DNA of 32,013 bases, from the NCBI RefSeq assembly GCF_012838985.1, contig NZ_DUOE01000105.1:1-32013 (forward strand). The letters run 5' to 3'. The notes under the pieces were generated by a model that did no database searches, was not told the origin of the DNA, and saw only the letters and a list, made by a program, of their open reading frames with translations. Positions 9,199-17,410 of the stretch are shown here, piece by piece. A program made the position numbers and the translations under genes. The stretch is from Corynebacterium sp. (GTDB lineage: Bacteria; Actinomycetota; Actinomycetes; Mycobacteriales; Mycobacteriaceae). Each line of letters opens with the position of its first letter. The first letter of the stretch is position 1.

Positions 9199-10389
9199 TC
9201 ACCAGGAGTACTCGGCGGTCTCGCCGTCGGAGAACTCCAGGCGAGCGCTGGCCGTCGGCTCGATCGTCAGGTGCACGGTGAGCGACTGGTCGCCGGAGTG
9301 CACGCGGTAGGAGATGGCCTCGTTGGCCGTCTCCAGCACCTCGACGCGGGCGTTGACGAGCCAGGCGTGGCGACGTCGGGAAGCAATGAGCCCCTGGTGG
9401 AGCTCAAACATCCACTGTCCCAGCGGCGCCAGCCCCTCCGGGGTGGCGGGCAGCGGCGGGCGGACCGGGTCATCCGCCGAGAAGCCCTCCCCCTTGACAC
9501 CGGTGAAGGCCTGTTCATCGCCGTAGTAGATGCTCGGGATGCCGGGCAGGGTGAACAGCAGCACGGCGGCCAGGGCGGCACCCTCGGGGCCGACGACGCT
9601 GGCGATGCGGTCGACGTCGTGGTTGCCCACGAAGGTCTGCATCGGGGCCTGCGCGACGAACTCGTCGTGGCGGGTCAGGGCGTGCTCGAGCTCCCAGAAG
9701 TTGACGTCCTTGATGGAGGACCAGACGGCCTTCCACAGTTCGTACTGGGTGACGGTGTCCAGGTGGCCGTCGTGGACGAGCTCGAGGTAGTCGCCGTGGA
9801 TGATCTCGCCGAGGAAGACAGCGTCCGGATGCTGTTCCCGCACCCGGTCGACGACCTGTGCCCAGAACCAGGCGGGCACGGAGTAGGCGACGTCGAGGCG
9901 CCAGCCGGCGATGCCGCGGTCGAGCCAGTGGTTCATGACGTCGACGACGAGTTCCGCGGTGCGGGGGTCCTCGTGGTCGAGCAGGGCGAGGTCGCCGTGG
10001 CCCTCCCAGGGTTCCGGTTCACCGTCGGGCAGGCGACGGATGGGGCCGTCGCCGGCGACCATCGGGTGGTGGATGCCGACGTGGTTGAAGACGCCGTCGA
10101 GAAGCACCTTGATGCCGCGCTCGTGGCAGGCGGCCATGAGGGCGTCGAAGTCGGTGTCATCGCCGAGGCGCGGGTCGATGCGGTAGTGGTCGAGCGTGTC
10201 GTAGCCGTGGGTGGTCGACGCGAAGATCGGGGCGAGCAGCAGGCCGTTCGCGCCGAGGTCGATGAGGTAGTCGAGCCACGGGATGAGGTCGGTGAGGCGG
10301 TGCCCCTCGTCCTCGGCCGTCCAGTCGCGGATGCGGGCACCGGTGGCGCCGAGGGGGTAGACGTGCCAGAAGATGGCGTGGTCGAGCAC
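9199..10389 (-). CDS. GH13 family glycoside hydrolase (alpha-amylase-like), cytoplasmic
   Basis: A 396-residue (beta/alpha)8-barrel enzyme. All four GH13 motifs are present: region I DGVFNHV (98-104), region II GWRLDVAYS with nucleophile Asp166, region III GEIIHGD with acid/base Glu195, and region IV FVGNHD with Asp268. The protein has no signal peptide and is short for the family, with a small C-terminal beta domain, so it probably acts on imported or internal alpha-glucan oligosaccharides. The exact specificity (amylase, maltogenic, trehalose-related) cannot be set. The GTG start has AGGAG 6 nt upstream. A TetR gene is divergent, 72 bp away, and probably controls it. The 3' end is convergent with the DUF5997 gene just beyond the terminator. 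Confidence 0.85.
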   Translation of the reverse strand: MLDHAIFWHVYPLGATGARIRDWTAEDEGHRLTDLIPWLDYLIDLGANGLLLAPIFASTTHGYDTLDHYRIDPRLGDDTDFDALMAACHERGIKVLLDGVFNHVGIHHPMVAGDGPIRRLPDGEPEPWEGHGDLALLDHEDPRTAELVVDVMNHWLDRGIAGWRLDVAYSVPAWFWAQVVDRVREQHPDAVFLGEIIHGDYLELVHDGHLDTVTQYELWKAVWSSIKDVNFWELEHALTRHDEFVAQAPMQTFVGNHDVDRIASVVGPEGAALAAVLLFTLPGIPSIYYGDEQAFTGVKGEGFSADDPVRPPLPATPEGLAPLGQWMFELHQGLIASRRRHAWLVNARVEVLETANEAISYRVHSGDQSLTVHLTIEPTASARLEFSDGETAEYSW

Positions 10390-10461
10390 GGGAAACTCCT
10401 ATTGAGTGGAAGTCAGTAACTACTATTGACCTTAACTCAACAACGGGTAGGGTTGTCAACC
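10390..10461. promoter_or_regulatory. Intergenic control region between GH13 gene and tetR
   Basis: The 72-bp gap holds a clear promoter for the plus-strand tetR: -35 TTGACC (10426-10431), 16-nt spacer, -10 TAGGGT (10448-10453), 8 nt before GTG 10462. GGTTG-T-CAACC (10451-10461) is a perfect palindrome overlapping the -10 and touching the start codon, and AGTA-AC-TACT is a second short palindrome nearer the GH13 gene. TTGAGT and ACTCAA also occur as spaced inverted copies. These are candidate operators. Confidence 0.55.
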
Positions 10462-11025
10462 GTGAGCACCAGAAGACGACTGTCCACCGGAGAACGCCGC
10501 GCCGCCATCCTCGCCGCCGCGCGCGAACACTTCTCCACCACCCACTACCCCGACGCCTCCGTCCCCACCATCGCCGCCGCCTCCGGCAGCTCGCAGTCCC
10601 TGGTGTTCCACTACTTCGGCTCCAAGGCGGGCCTCTACGCCGCCCTCGTGGAGGACTCACTGCGTTCGCTTGTCGACGCCCCCCTCCCCCAGGCCGACTC
10701 CACCCGCGACCGGGTCTCCCTGCTGCTGCAGGGCTACCTCGATGCCCTCGCCGCCGACCACACCCTGGTCGCCGGCATCGGCGAACCCGAGGCCGCCGTC
10801 ACCCACCGCCGGGTCGCCGCCTCCGCGCTGGTGGAGAAGCTGCGGGAGATCATCGGGGTCGGCGACTTCCCCCGCCACATCTGGGCGTTGTGGGGCTGGG
10901 TCGGCTTCCTCGAGGCCGCCGGCCGGCACTGGGTCGACGACGGCTGCCCTGCAGATCAGCGCTGGCCGCTCATCGAGGCGGCCCTCGGCGCGCTGGAGGG
11001 CGCACTCGGCGACTGGCGCGTGTAA
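10462..11025 (+). CDS. TetR family transcriptional regulator
   Basis: A 187-residue regulator. The HTH covers about residues 8-50: TGERRAAILAAAREHF, then VPTIAAASGSSQSLVFHYFGSKAGLYAALVED, a close match to the TetR consensus (FHYFGSK). The C-terminal domain is Trp-rich (HIWALWGWVGFLEAAGRHW), suggesting a hydrophobic ligand pocket. GTG 10462 is preferred because the promoter -10 ends 8 nt before it; TTG 10426 further upstream is part of the -35 box. By position it probably controls the divergent GH13 gene and itself. An imperfect hairpin CCGGCAG/CTGCCGG (11036-11063) follows and separates it from the convergent pabC. Confidence 0.88.
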   Translation: MSTRRRLSTGERRAAILAAAREHFSTTHYPDASVPTIAAASGSSQSLVFHYFGSKAGLYAALVEDSLRSLVDAPLPQADSTRDRVSLLLQGYLDALAADHTLVAGIGEPEAAVTHRRVAASALVEKLREIIGVGDFPRHIWALWGWVGFLEAAGRHWVDDGCPADQRWPLIEAALGALEGALGDWRV

Positions 11026-11091
11026 CCAAGTCATACCGGCAGAGGCTTCCCGACACCTGCCGGAACCACCCTCACGGCATGTTCCGGTTGC

Positions 11092-11799
11092 TCAGCGTGT
11101 CCGCAGCAGGGCGTTGACCTCCGCCGGACGCAGGGGTGTCTCCTCCTGCACGGCCGGCACCCTGTCACCGGACGGCCCGACCCAGCCGACCACCTCGGTC
11201 CACCCGTGCAGCGCAGAACCGGCCCACACGGGCAAGGTCAGCAGCTCCTCCACGGAGATGGGGCGACGGGCCGTGTCCGTGAGTGCCTCCCAGGTGGCCC
11301 ACGCGGTCACCGACCGCAGCTGGCCCGGATGCTCCGGGAAGAACAGCTCCCCGTCCTCCCACCACGCCACCGCGCAGTTCGCCCCCTCCGGGACGAGCCG
11401 GTCGGGGGTCCACAACAGGGCGTCATGGGCACCGTACTCCTGCGCCCGCTCCCGCAGCTCCCCGAGAACCCCCAGGTCAGGCCCCTTGACCCGCGGTGCC
11501 CGGCGGGGATCCGGGGTCGGCGGGATCCACAGCACGGTCTCCGTGCGCAGGGGCGGGGCCGGGCGCAGCCGCAGGTACAGCACATCCCCGTGCTTCTCGA
11601 CGCGCGGGAACCACAGCCCCTCACACGGCAGCGCACCCCGGACCGCATGCATGAACCCGGGGTGGCCGAAACGTTCCCCGTGCAGATGCCAGTGGCTGAC
11701 GTGTCCGTCGCGCACCAGCCAGGAGTCCACCACGTCCGGGGCCGTGCCCGGTTCCGCGCACTCCACCAACGCTGAACCGTCCCAGCGGTACAGGGTCAC
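11092..11799 (-). CDS. pabC: Aminodeoxychorismate lyase (class IV PLP aminotransferase family)
   Basis: A 235-residue PLP enzyme that would release pyruvate from 4-amino-4-deoxychorismate to give p-aminobenzoate for folate synthesis. The class IV fold is shown by RVKGPDL, where Lys105 is the likely Schiff-base lysine, and by DALLWTPDRLVPEGANCAVAWW, where Glu138 corresponds to the conserved Glu before the cofactor-binding loop. Sequence similarity to well-studied PabC is modest and the N-terminal third is atypical, so an amino-acid aminotransferase cannot be excluded. Position decides: its GTG start overlaps the pabAB stop by 4 nt (GTGA), so it is translationally coupled as the last gene of glyA-pabAB-pabC. 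Confidence 0.75.
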   Translation of the reverse strand: MTLYRWDGSALVECAEPGTAPDVVDSWLVRDGHVSHWHLHGERFGHPGFMHAVRGALPCEGLWFPRVEKHGDVLYLRLRPAPPLRTETVLWIPPTPDPRRAPRVKGPDLGVLGELRERAQEYGAHDALLWTPDRLVPEGANCAVAWWEDGELFFPEHPGQLRSVTAWATWEALTDTARRPISVEELLTLPVWAGSALHGWTEVVGWVGPSGDRVPAVQEETPLRPAEVNALLRTR

Positions 11800-13739
11800 T
11801 GCGGGAAATCCTGTCCCACCAGTCGCAGCAGGGGCGCGGACTTGGTGATCGTCTCCTCGTACTCCCCCACCGGGTCAGAGAGAGCGATGACGGCCCCACC
11901 CACGCCGTAGCTGATGCCCGAGCCGTCGGAGACGATCGTGCGGATGACCATCGACAGGTCCATCGCCCCGTCGAGCGAGAAGTAGCCGATGCCACCGGAG
12001 TAGATGCCGCGCGAGCCCTGCTCGAGGCGGTCGATGATCTCCATGGTGCGGATCTTCGGGGCACCCGTCATGGAGCCGCCGGGGAACGTCGCCCGCACCG
12101 CGTCTACGGCGGTCTTCCCCGCGGCCAGGCGGCACGACACCGTGGAGACGAGCTGGTGGACGGTGGCGTAGGATTCGACGTCGAAAAGTGGTTCGGCGCG
12201 GACGGTCCCCGGTTCGGCGACGCGGGTGAGGTCGTTGCGCACGAGGTCGACGATCATGAGGTTCTCGGCGCGGTCCTTGGGGTTGACCGCCAGGTCGGAG
12301 CGCAGGCGGGCGTCCTCACGCGGGTCGGCGCTACGCGGGCGGGTGCCCTTGATGGGACGCGACTCCACGACACCGTCCTTGACCTGCAGGAACCTCTCCG
12401 GCGTCGAGGACAGCACGTCCACCCCGCCGATGCGCAGCAGCGACCCGAAGGGGGTCGGGTTCGCCGCGCGCAGCGCCCGGTACGCGGGCCACGTCTCCAG
12501 GGCGCCGTCGGCACGCAGTTCGTTGGTCAGGCACACCTCGTAGGTCTCGCCCTGGCGGATCTCCTCGAGGCAGGTGTCCACGAGGTCGAGGTACTCCCCG
12601 CGGGAGTGCCGCGCACTCAGCTTCCCGACGTCCCCGTGCTCCCCCGCCGCCACCACCTCCAGGCCGGCGAGCCGCTCGGCAGTGTCCGCGCACCACGCGC
12701 GCTGCGCACGGTCGTGCTCCGAACCGATGAGCGCGATGACGTGCGTGCGGCGCAGGGCGTGGTCGATGACGATCGCCCGGTCGGCGAAGATCATGCCCAG
12801 GTCCGGGTACGGCGAGGTCCGGGCGGACGAGCCCCCGCACTCCGCCTTGAGTTCGTAGCCGAGCCACCCGACCCAGCCCAGGCGGAAATCGAAGTCCACC
12901 TCACCGGCGTCGATGGTGTTGGCGGCCAGGTCCTCCGCGAGCTCGGGGAGCAGCGAACCCACCCGTCCCGTCCAGACGCGGGCCAGCGGCCCGGAGTCGT
13001 CGCCCAGGTAGGAGAAGCGGCCGGTGCCGTGGTCGGGTGTGGTCGAGTCGAGCCAGAAGGAGTTCTCCGACCCCGCGAACAGGGACCCGTACACCGCTTC
13101 ACCGTCGGCCTCGTGATCCACGGTGACGGTGTGCAGCCGCCACCGTGAGCGGGAACGGCGGTTACGTTCTGCGGCCATCTCCAGGAAATTCGCCACCAGG
13201 GTGTGACCGTCGAAACCGCCGATCGACTCGGGGTGGAACTGCACGCCCCACTGCGGAAGGCGGCGGTGCTCCAGCGCCATGACCAGCCCGTCCTCGGTCC
13301 GGGCGGTGACCTGGAGAACATCGGGGACCTCGGTGACGAGGAGGGAGTGGTACCGGACGACGTCGATGAGCGGGGGCAGCGAGGCGAAGAGACCGGAACC
13401 GTCGTGCCGCACCGGGAACACCCGGCCGTGCACGGGTTCCGGCGCGAGGTCGACGACCCCGCCCCACGCATGGGCGAGCGCCTGATGGCCCAGGCAGACC
13501 CCCAGAATCGGGACACGCCCGTCGCGCAGGACATCGAGGCAGAAGCCGATGTCCTTCTCACGCTCCGGGCGGCCGGGCCCTGGGGAGATGATGACGGCGT
13601 CGTACGAGGCGACGCGGTCGACATCCCACCCGGGTTCGTGGTTGGTGATCACCTCAGGGGCGACACCGGTGACGTCCTCGACGTAGGCGACCAGATTCCA
13701 GGTGAAGGAATCGAGGTTGTCTATGACGAGGACACGCAC
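11796..13739 (-). CDS. pabAB: Fused aminodeoxychorismate synthase, glutaminase plus synthase (PabA-PabB)
   Basis: A 647-residue bifunctional enzyme that makes 4-amino-4-deoxychorismate from chorismate and glutamine. The N-terminal glutamine amidotransferase (1-190) has the oxyanion motif SPGPGRP, nucleophile Cys82 in GVCLGHQ, and His169/Glu171 in FHPES. The C-terminal chorismate-binding domain (about 230-640) has RPIKGTRPRS: the Lys464 of PIKGT marks aminodeoxychorismate synthase, whereas anthranilate synthase has PIAGT. It also has the family's GGSMTGAPKIRTMEIID and GIYSGGIGY motifs. The GTG start lies 16 nt after the glyA stop; no good ribosome site is visible, so coupling to glyA is likely. 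It competes with the aromatic amino acid pathway for chorismate. Confidence 0.95.
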   Translation of the reverse strand: MRVLVIDNLDSFTWNLVAYVEDVTGVAPEVITNHEPGWDVDRVASYDAVIISPGPGRPEREKDIGFCLDVLRDGRVPILGVCLGHQALAHAWGGVVDLAPEPVHGRVFPVRHDGSGLFASLPPLIDVVRYHSLLVTEVPDVLQVTARTEDGLVMALEHRRLPQWGVQFHPESIGGFDGHTLVANFLEMAAERNRRSRSRWRLHTVTVDHEADGEAVYGSLFAGSENSFWLDSTTPDHGTGRFSYLGDDSGPLARVWTGRVGSLLPELAEDLAANTIDAGEVDFDFRLGWVGWLGYELKAECGGSSARTSPYPDLGMIFADRAIVIDHALRRTHVIALIGSEHDRAQRAWCADTAERLAGLEVVAAGEHGDVGKLSARHSRGEYLDLVDTCLEEIRQGETYEVCLTNELRADGALETWPAYRALRAANPTPFGSLLRIGGVDVLSSTPERFLQVKDGVVESRPIKGTRPRSADPREDARLRSDLAVNPKDRAENLMIVDLVRNDLTRVAEPGTVRAEPLFDVESYATVHQLVSTVSCRLAAGKTAVDAVRATFPGGSMTGAPKIRTMEIIDRLEQGSRGIYSGGIGYFSLDGAMDLSMVIRTIVSDGSGISYGVGGAVIALSDPVGEYEETITKSAPLLRLVGQDFPQ

Positions 13740-13755
13740 GGGGAGGCGGGAAGAC

Positions 13756-15054
13756 CTAGTTGATCTTCCACTCCTCCAGACCCTCGTACAGCGGGTACTG
13801 GTCGGTCAGCTTCGCGACGCGGGCACGCAGCGCCTCAACGTCGGCGTTCTTGCCGTTGACCAGGGCGGTACCGATGATGTCGGCGACCTCGGTGAAGGCG
13901 GCGGCGTCGAAACCACGGGTGGCCAGGGCCGGGGTACCGATGCGCAGGCCGGAGGTGACCATCGGCGGGCGCGGGTCGTTCGGGACGGCGTTGCGGTTGA
14001 CGGTGATGCCGACCTCGTGGAGGAGGTCCTCGGCCTGCTGGCCGTCCATCTCGGAGTTGCGCAGGTCAGCCAGGACCAGGTGCACGTCGGTGCCACCGGT
14101 CAGGACGTCGACGCCGGCGGCCTTCGCGTCCGCGGCGGTGAGTCGCTCAGCCAGGATCTTGGCACCCTCAATGGTGCGGGCCTGACGGTCCTTGAACTCG
14201 TCGGTGCCGGCGACCTTGAGGGCCACGGCCTTGGCGGCGATGGCGTGCATCAGCGGGCCACCCTGCTGGCCCGGGAAGACCGCGGAGTTGAGCTTCTTGG
14301 CCCACTCCTGCTTCGCGACGATCAGGCCGGAACGCGGGCCACCCAGGGTCTTGTGGACGGTGGTGGAGACCACGTCGGAGTGCGGGACCGGGGACGGGTG
14401 CAGGTCAGCGGCGACGAGGCCGGCGAAGTGCGCCATGTCGGTCCACAGGTAGGCGCCGACCTCGTCGGCGATGGAGCGGAACGCCTCGAAGTCGAGGGTG
14501 CGCGGGTAGGCGGACCAGCCGGCGATGAGGACCTTCGGACGCTCGGCCAGGGCCTGCTCGCGGACACGGTCCATGTCGATGCGGTTGGTCTCGGAGTCGA
14601 CCTCGTAGGCGACGACGTCGTAGAGCTTGCCGGAGAAGTTGAGCTTCATGCCGTGGGTCAGGTGACCACCGTGAGCCAGGGACAGACCCATGATCTTGTC
14701 ACCGGCGTCAGCCAGCGCGTGCAGGACGGCGGCGTTGGCCTGGGCACCGGAGTGCGGCTGGACGTTGGCGAACTCGGCGCCGAACAGGGCCTTGGCACGG
14801 TCGCGTGCCAGGTCCTCGACGATGTCGGCGTTCTCGCAGCCACCGTAGTAACGGCGGCCCGGGTAGCCCTCGGCGTACTTGTTGGTGAAGACCGAACCCT
14901 GTGCCTGCAGAACGGCACGGGGGACGAAGTTCTCGGATGCGATCATCTCGAGGAAGTCACGCTGACGGGCGATCTCGCCGCCGATGGCGGCGTGGACCTC
15001 CGGGTCGAGGACGGACAGTTCCTGGTAACGGAGATCAGAAGACTCAGCGGTCAT
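13756..15054 (-). CDS. glyA: Serine hydroxymethyltransferase
   Basis: A 432-residue PLP enzyme that transfers the serine hydroxymethyl group to tetrahydrofolate, giving glycine and methylene-THF. The length is typical. Recognisable motifs are [13 protein letters not shown] near the N-terminus, [13 protein letters not shown] (substrate contacts), [10 protein letters not shown], and [18 protein letters not shown] with the PLP lysine at 235. ATG 15054 matches the usual N-terminus; an in-frame ATG 51 nt upstream exists. AGAAAGG (complement of 15070-15076) is 15 nt upstream, which is too far for a good ribosome site. TATGCT (complement of 15101-15106) is a possible -10. As first gene of glyA-pabAB-pabC it links one-carbon units with folate synthesis. 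I saw no riboswitch in its short leader. Confidence 0.96.
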   Translation of the reverse strand: MTAESSDLRYQELSVLDPEVHAAIGGEIARQRDFLEMIASENFVPRAVLQAQGSVFTNKYAEGYPGRRYYGGCENADIVEDLARDRAKALFGAEFANVQPHSGAQANAAVLHALADAGDKIMGLSLAHGGHLTHGMKLNFSGKLYDVVAYEVDSETNRIDMDRVREQALAERPKVLIAGWSAYPRTLDFEAFRSIADEVGAYLWTDMAHFAGLVAADLHPSPVPHSDVVSTTVHKTLGGPRSGLIVAKQEWAKKLNSAVFPGQQGGPLMHAIAAKAVALKVAGTDEFKDRQARTIEGAKILAERLTAADAKAAGVDVLTGGTDVHLVLADLRNSEMDGQQAEDLLHEVGITVNRNAVPNDPRPPMVTSGLRIGTPALATRGFDAAAFTEVADIIGTALVNGKNADVEALRARVAKLTDQYPLYEGLEEWKIN

Positions 15055-15172
15055 GGGCGTTACGGCCAGCCTTTCTAGGGGTACACGGCATTCGGTGGAC
15101 AGCATACCGCCCACGAGGTGCCTCATACCCCCGAACCCCGGGTGAGTGAGACACAGGTGACAGGGCAAGTGA

Positions 15173-15178
15173 CACAAT
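15173..15178 (+). promoter_or_regulatory. -10-like CACAAT of coaA
   Basis: CACAAT lies 7 nt before ATG 15186. It deviates from TANNNT in its first base, but the same hexamer with the same spacing and a following GGG occurs before the oxidoreductase gene at 24362. Confidence 0.4.
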
Positions 15179-15185
15179 GGGTTCC

Positions 15186-16112
15186 ATGTCTCGGCCCAAG
15201 GACACCACCCCCTACGTGGATTTCGACCGCTCTTCCTGGCGCGCCCTGCGTAAATCGATGCCCCAGGTCCTCACGGAGGAGGAGGTCGAGCAGCTCCGCG
15301 GAATCGGCGAATCGATCGACCTCGTGGAGGTCGCCGAGGTCTATCTCCCCCTCTCCCGTCTCATCCACCTGCAGGTCTCCGCGCGGCAGAAACTCATCGC
15401 CGCGACAGAGACCTTCCTGGGTGCCTCGTCGGGGCACGTGCCCTTCGTCATCGGCGTCGCCGGCTCCGTGGCCGTGGGCAAGTCCACCACGGCCCGTCTG
15501 CTGCAGGTGCTGCTCCAGCGCTGGGACTCCCACCCCCGCGTGGACCTGGTCACCACCGACGGTTTCCTCTACCCCGCCGCCGAGCTCCACGCGCGCGGGC
15601 TGATGGGGCGGAAGGGTTTCCCGGAGTCCTACGACCAGCGGGCGCTGCTGCGCTTCGTCACCGACGTGAAGTCGGGCCGCCCCTCCGTCGACGCGCCCGT
15701 CTACTCCCACAAGCTCTACGACCGGGTCCCCGACGAGGTGCTCACGGTCACGCAGCCGGACATCCTCATCGTCGAGGGACTCAACGTGCTGCAGACCGGC
15801 CCGACGCTCATGGTCTCTGACCTGTTCGACTTCTCCGTGTACGTCGATGCGCGCACCGAGGACATCGAGAAGTGGTACATCGACCGCTTCCTCGAGCTGC
15901 GTTCCACCGCGTTCCGGGAGCCCGGCGCGCACTTCCGCCACTACGCCGACTACGGCGACGCGAAGGCACGGGCCGAGGCCCGGGAGATCTGGCAGTCGAT
16001 CAACCTGCCCAACCTGGTGGAGAACATCCTGCCCACGCGCGTGCGGGCCTCCCTGGTGCTGCGCAAGGGCGCGGACCACCTGGTCGAGCGTGTCCGGATG
16101 CGCAAGATCTAG
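15186..16112 (+). CDS. coaA: Pantothenate kinase, type I (CoaA)
   Basis: A 308-residue ATP-dependent kinase that phosphorylates pantothenate, the first and regulated step of coenzyme A synthesis. Walker A is [12 protein letters not shown] (90-101), followed by [10 protein letters not shown], and the N-terminal SPYVDFDR-type segment and [11 protein letters not shown] are characteristic. ATG 15186 ([15 protein letters not shown]) matches the N-terminus of mycobacterial CoaA and has a -10-like box 7 nt upstream; ATG 15177 is in frame. It is divergent from glyA and convergent with the flavodoxin-like gene, with which it shares the CTAG that forms both stop codons (16109-16112). Confidence 0.95.
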   Translation: MSRPKDTTPYVDFDRSSWRALRKSMPQVLTEEEVEQLRGIGESIDLVEVAEVYLPLSRLIHLQVSARQKLIAATETFLGASSGHVPFVIGVAGSVAVGKSTTARLLQVLLQRWDSHPRVDLVTTDGFLYPAAELHARGLMGRKGFPESYDQRALLRFVTDVKSGRPSVDAPVYSHKLYDRVPDEVLTVTQPDILIVEGLNVLQTGPTLMVSDLFDFSVYVDARTEDIEKWYIDRFLELRSTAFREPGAHFRHYADYGDAKARAEAREIWQSINLPNLVENILPTRVRASLVLRKGADHLVERVRMRKI

Positions 16113-16627
16113 GCCTGCTCCCCCACCCAGGCCACCACGGCGTCCAGCTCCTGCAGGTCGACGAGGTCGGTGTCGCGGTCGTGGGAGTCGATCATCGCCC
16201 GGTCGTTGGGGCTACGGTCAGCCTCCCTCTTGGCCCGGAGGGCCTTGATGATGCCCCACATGATCATCCGGTGCTTCCGCGACATCGTCGAGTAGCTCAG
16301 GCGGCCGGGCAGGTAGAACCGTGCGACCCCCGCGGGCACCATGCCCTTGAGCTGGTCCTTGGCACGGGCGACGTCGAGAAGCGTCATGCCCACCGCGCAC
16401 ACCGCGACGGGGCGTTCCCCGAGGTCCCGCTTCGCGACGAACGACGCCGCCGGCACCATCGGCCCGTGCACGTAGGACAGGACGATGAGGGGGCCGGAGG
16501 ATGCGGGGAGGGACGCGGCGTCGGCGAGCGGCGTGGCGGTGACGCCGAGACGCTCGGCGAGGGCGTGCGCGTACTGCGCGGTGGAGCCGTAGTCGGATTC
16601 GTACAGGACGGTGGCTGGGGCGGGCAT
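16109..16627 (-). CDS. Flavodoxin-domain protein (HemG-like)
   Basis: A 172-residue protein with the flavodoxin N-terminal pattern [23 protein letters not shown], in which the YGST loop would hold the FMN phosphate, and a second FMN-loop candidate [11 protein letters not shown]. This resembles the flavodoxin domain family that includes menaquinone-dependent protoporphyrinogen oxidase. FMN binding and electron transfer are therefore likely; the partner is unknown. ATG 16627 has TAGGAT 7 nt upstream (complement of 16635-16640), so the mRNA is probably leaderless; the first three bases of that -10 are the uppS stop codon. The gene lies 10 nt downstream of uppS on the same strand and can also be read from it. 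Confidence 0.8.
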   Translation of the reverse strand: MPAPATVLYESDYGSTAQYAHALAERLGVTATPLADAASLPASSGPLIVLSYVHGPMVPAASFVAKRDLGERPVAVCAVGMTLLDVARAKDQLKGMVPAGVARFYLPGRLSYSTMSRKHRMIMWGIIKALRAKREADRSPNDRAMIDSHDRDTDLVDLQELDAVVAWVGEQA

Positions 16628-16634
16628 GGGGAGG

Positions 16635-16640
16635 ATCCTA
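16635..16640 (-). promoter_or_regulatory. -10 TAGGAT overlapping the uppS stop codon
   Basis: TAGGAT ends 7 nt before ATG 16627. Its TAG is the uppS termination codon (complement of 16638-16640). Confidence 0.5.
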
Positions 16641-17405
16641 CTTTCCGAAGCGGCGGCTGCGCTGGGAGTAGTCGCGCAGCGCACGGAGGAAATCGACGCG
16701 GCGGAAGGCCGGCCAGTACGTGTCCGTGAACCAGATCTCGGAGTACGCGGCCTGCCACAGCAGGAAACCGGACAGCCGCTGCTCCCCCGAGGTGCGGATG
16801 ACCAGGTCCGGGTCCGGCTGCCCCGAGGTGTAGAGGTGGCGGGACAGCGACTCGACGGTCACCTTCGCCGACATCTCCGCCGCCGGGGTGCCTGCCGCCG
16901 ATTCCTCGTCGATGAGGTCCCGCACCGCGTCGACGATCTCCTGCCGCCCGCCGTAGCCGACGGCGATGTTGACGGTGATGCCCTCGTTGCCGCAGGTCCG
17001 CTCCGCCGCCGCCCGCCACCGCCCGGCGACCTCCGGCGGCAGCAGGTCCAGGTGTCCGACCAGCCGCACGCAGCACGTGTGGTCGCCGCCGGAGAGCTCC
17101 TCGACGACATCACCGATGATGTCGAAGAGCAGCTGCAGCTCACGCGCCTCCCGCCCCAGGTTCTCCGTGGACAGCAGGTACACGGTGACGACCTCGACCT
17201 CGGTCTCCTCGCACCACCGGACGACCTCGCCGATCTTCCGCGCGCCCGCCCGGTGCCCGTGGCTGATGTCGGCATGCCCCGCCTCACGGGCCCAGCGGCG
17301 GTTGCCGTCGGCCATGATCGCGATGTGCTTGGGCTGCCGCGCGCCCCTGAGCTCGCGGACGAGCCGGGCCTCGTAGAGCGGATAGAGCAGGCGGGACAGT
17401 TTCAC
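16638..17405 (-). CDS. uppS: cis-Prenyltransferase (UppS family), possibly short-chain type
   Basis: A 255-residue cis-prenyl diphosphate synthase that condenses isopentenyl diphosphate with an allylic primer. HIAIMADGNRRWA contains the catalytic Asp33; VVTVYLLSTENLGR, VGYGGRQEIVDAVRD and IRTSGEQRLSGFLLWQAAYSEIWF are the other conserved regions. The canonical RTSGE-x-R-x-SNF reads SGF here. Next to coaA and glyA it corresponds in place to the mycobacterial short-chain (Z,E-farnesyl) synthase rather than the main decaprenyl enzyme; that is inference from synteny. GTG 17405 is 5 nt after the aroF stop and has its own -10 TAGACT 7 nt upstream. Confidence 0.92.
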   Translation of the reverse strand: MKLSRLLYPLYEARLVRELRGARQPKHIAIMADGNRRWAREAGHADISHGHRAGARKIGEVVRWCEETEVEVVTVYLLSTENLGREARELQLLFDIIGDVVEELSGGDHTCCVRLVGHLDLLPPEVAGRWRAAAERTCGNEGITVNIAVGYGGRQEIVDAVRDLIDEESAAGTPAAEMSAKVTVESLSRHLYTSGQPDPDLVIRTSGEQRLSGFLLWQAAYSEIWFTDTYWPAFRRVDFLRALRDYSQRSRRFGK

Positions 17406-17410
17406 GGCTC

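Noticed and set aside
15055..15185. A riboswitch (glycine or folate type) before glyA
   Set aside because: The gap to coaA is only 131 bp, shared by two promoters, and no conserved aptamer core is recognisable.
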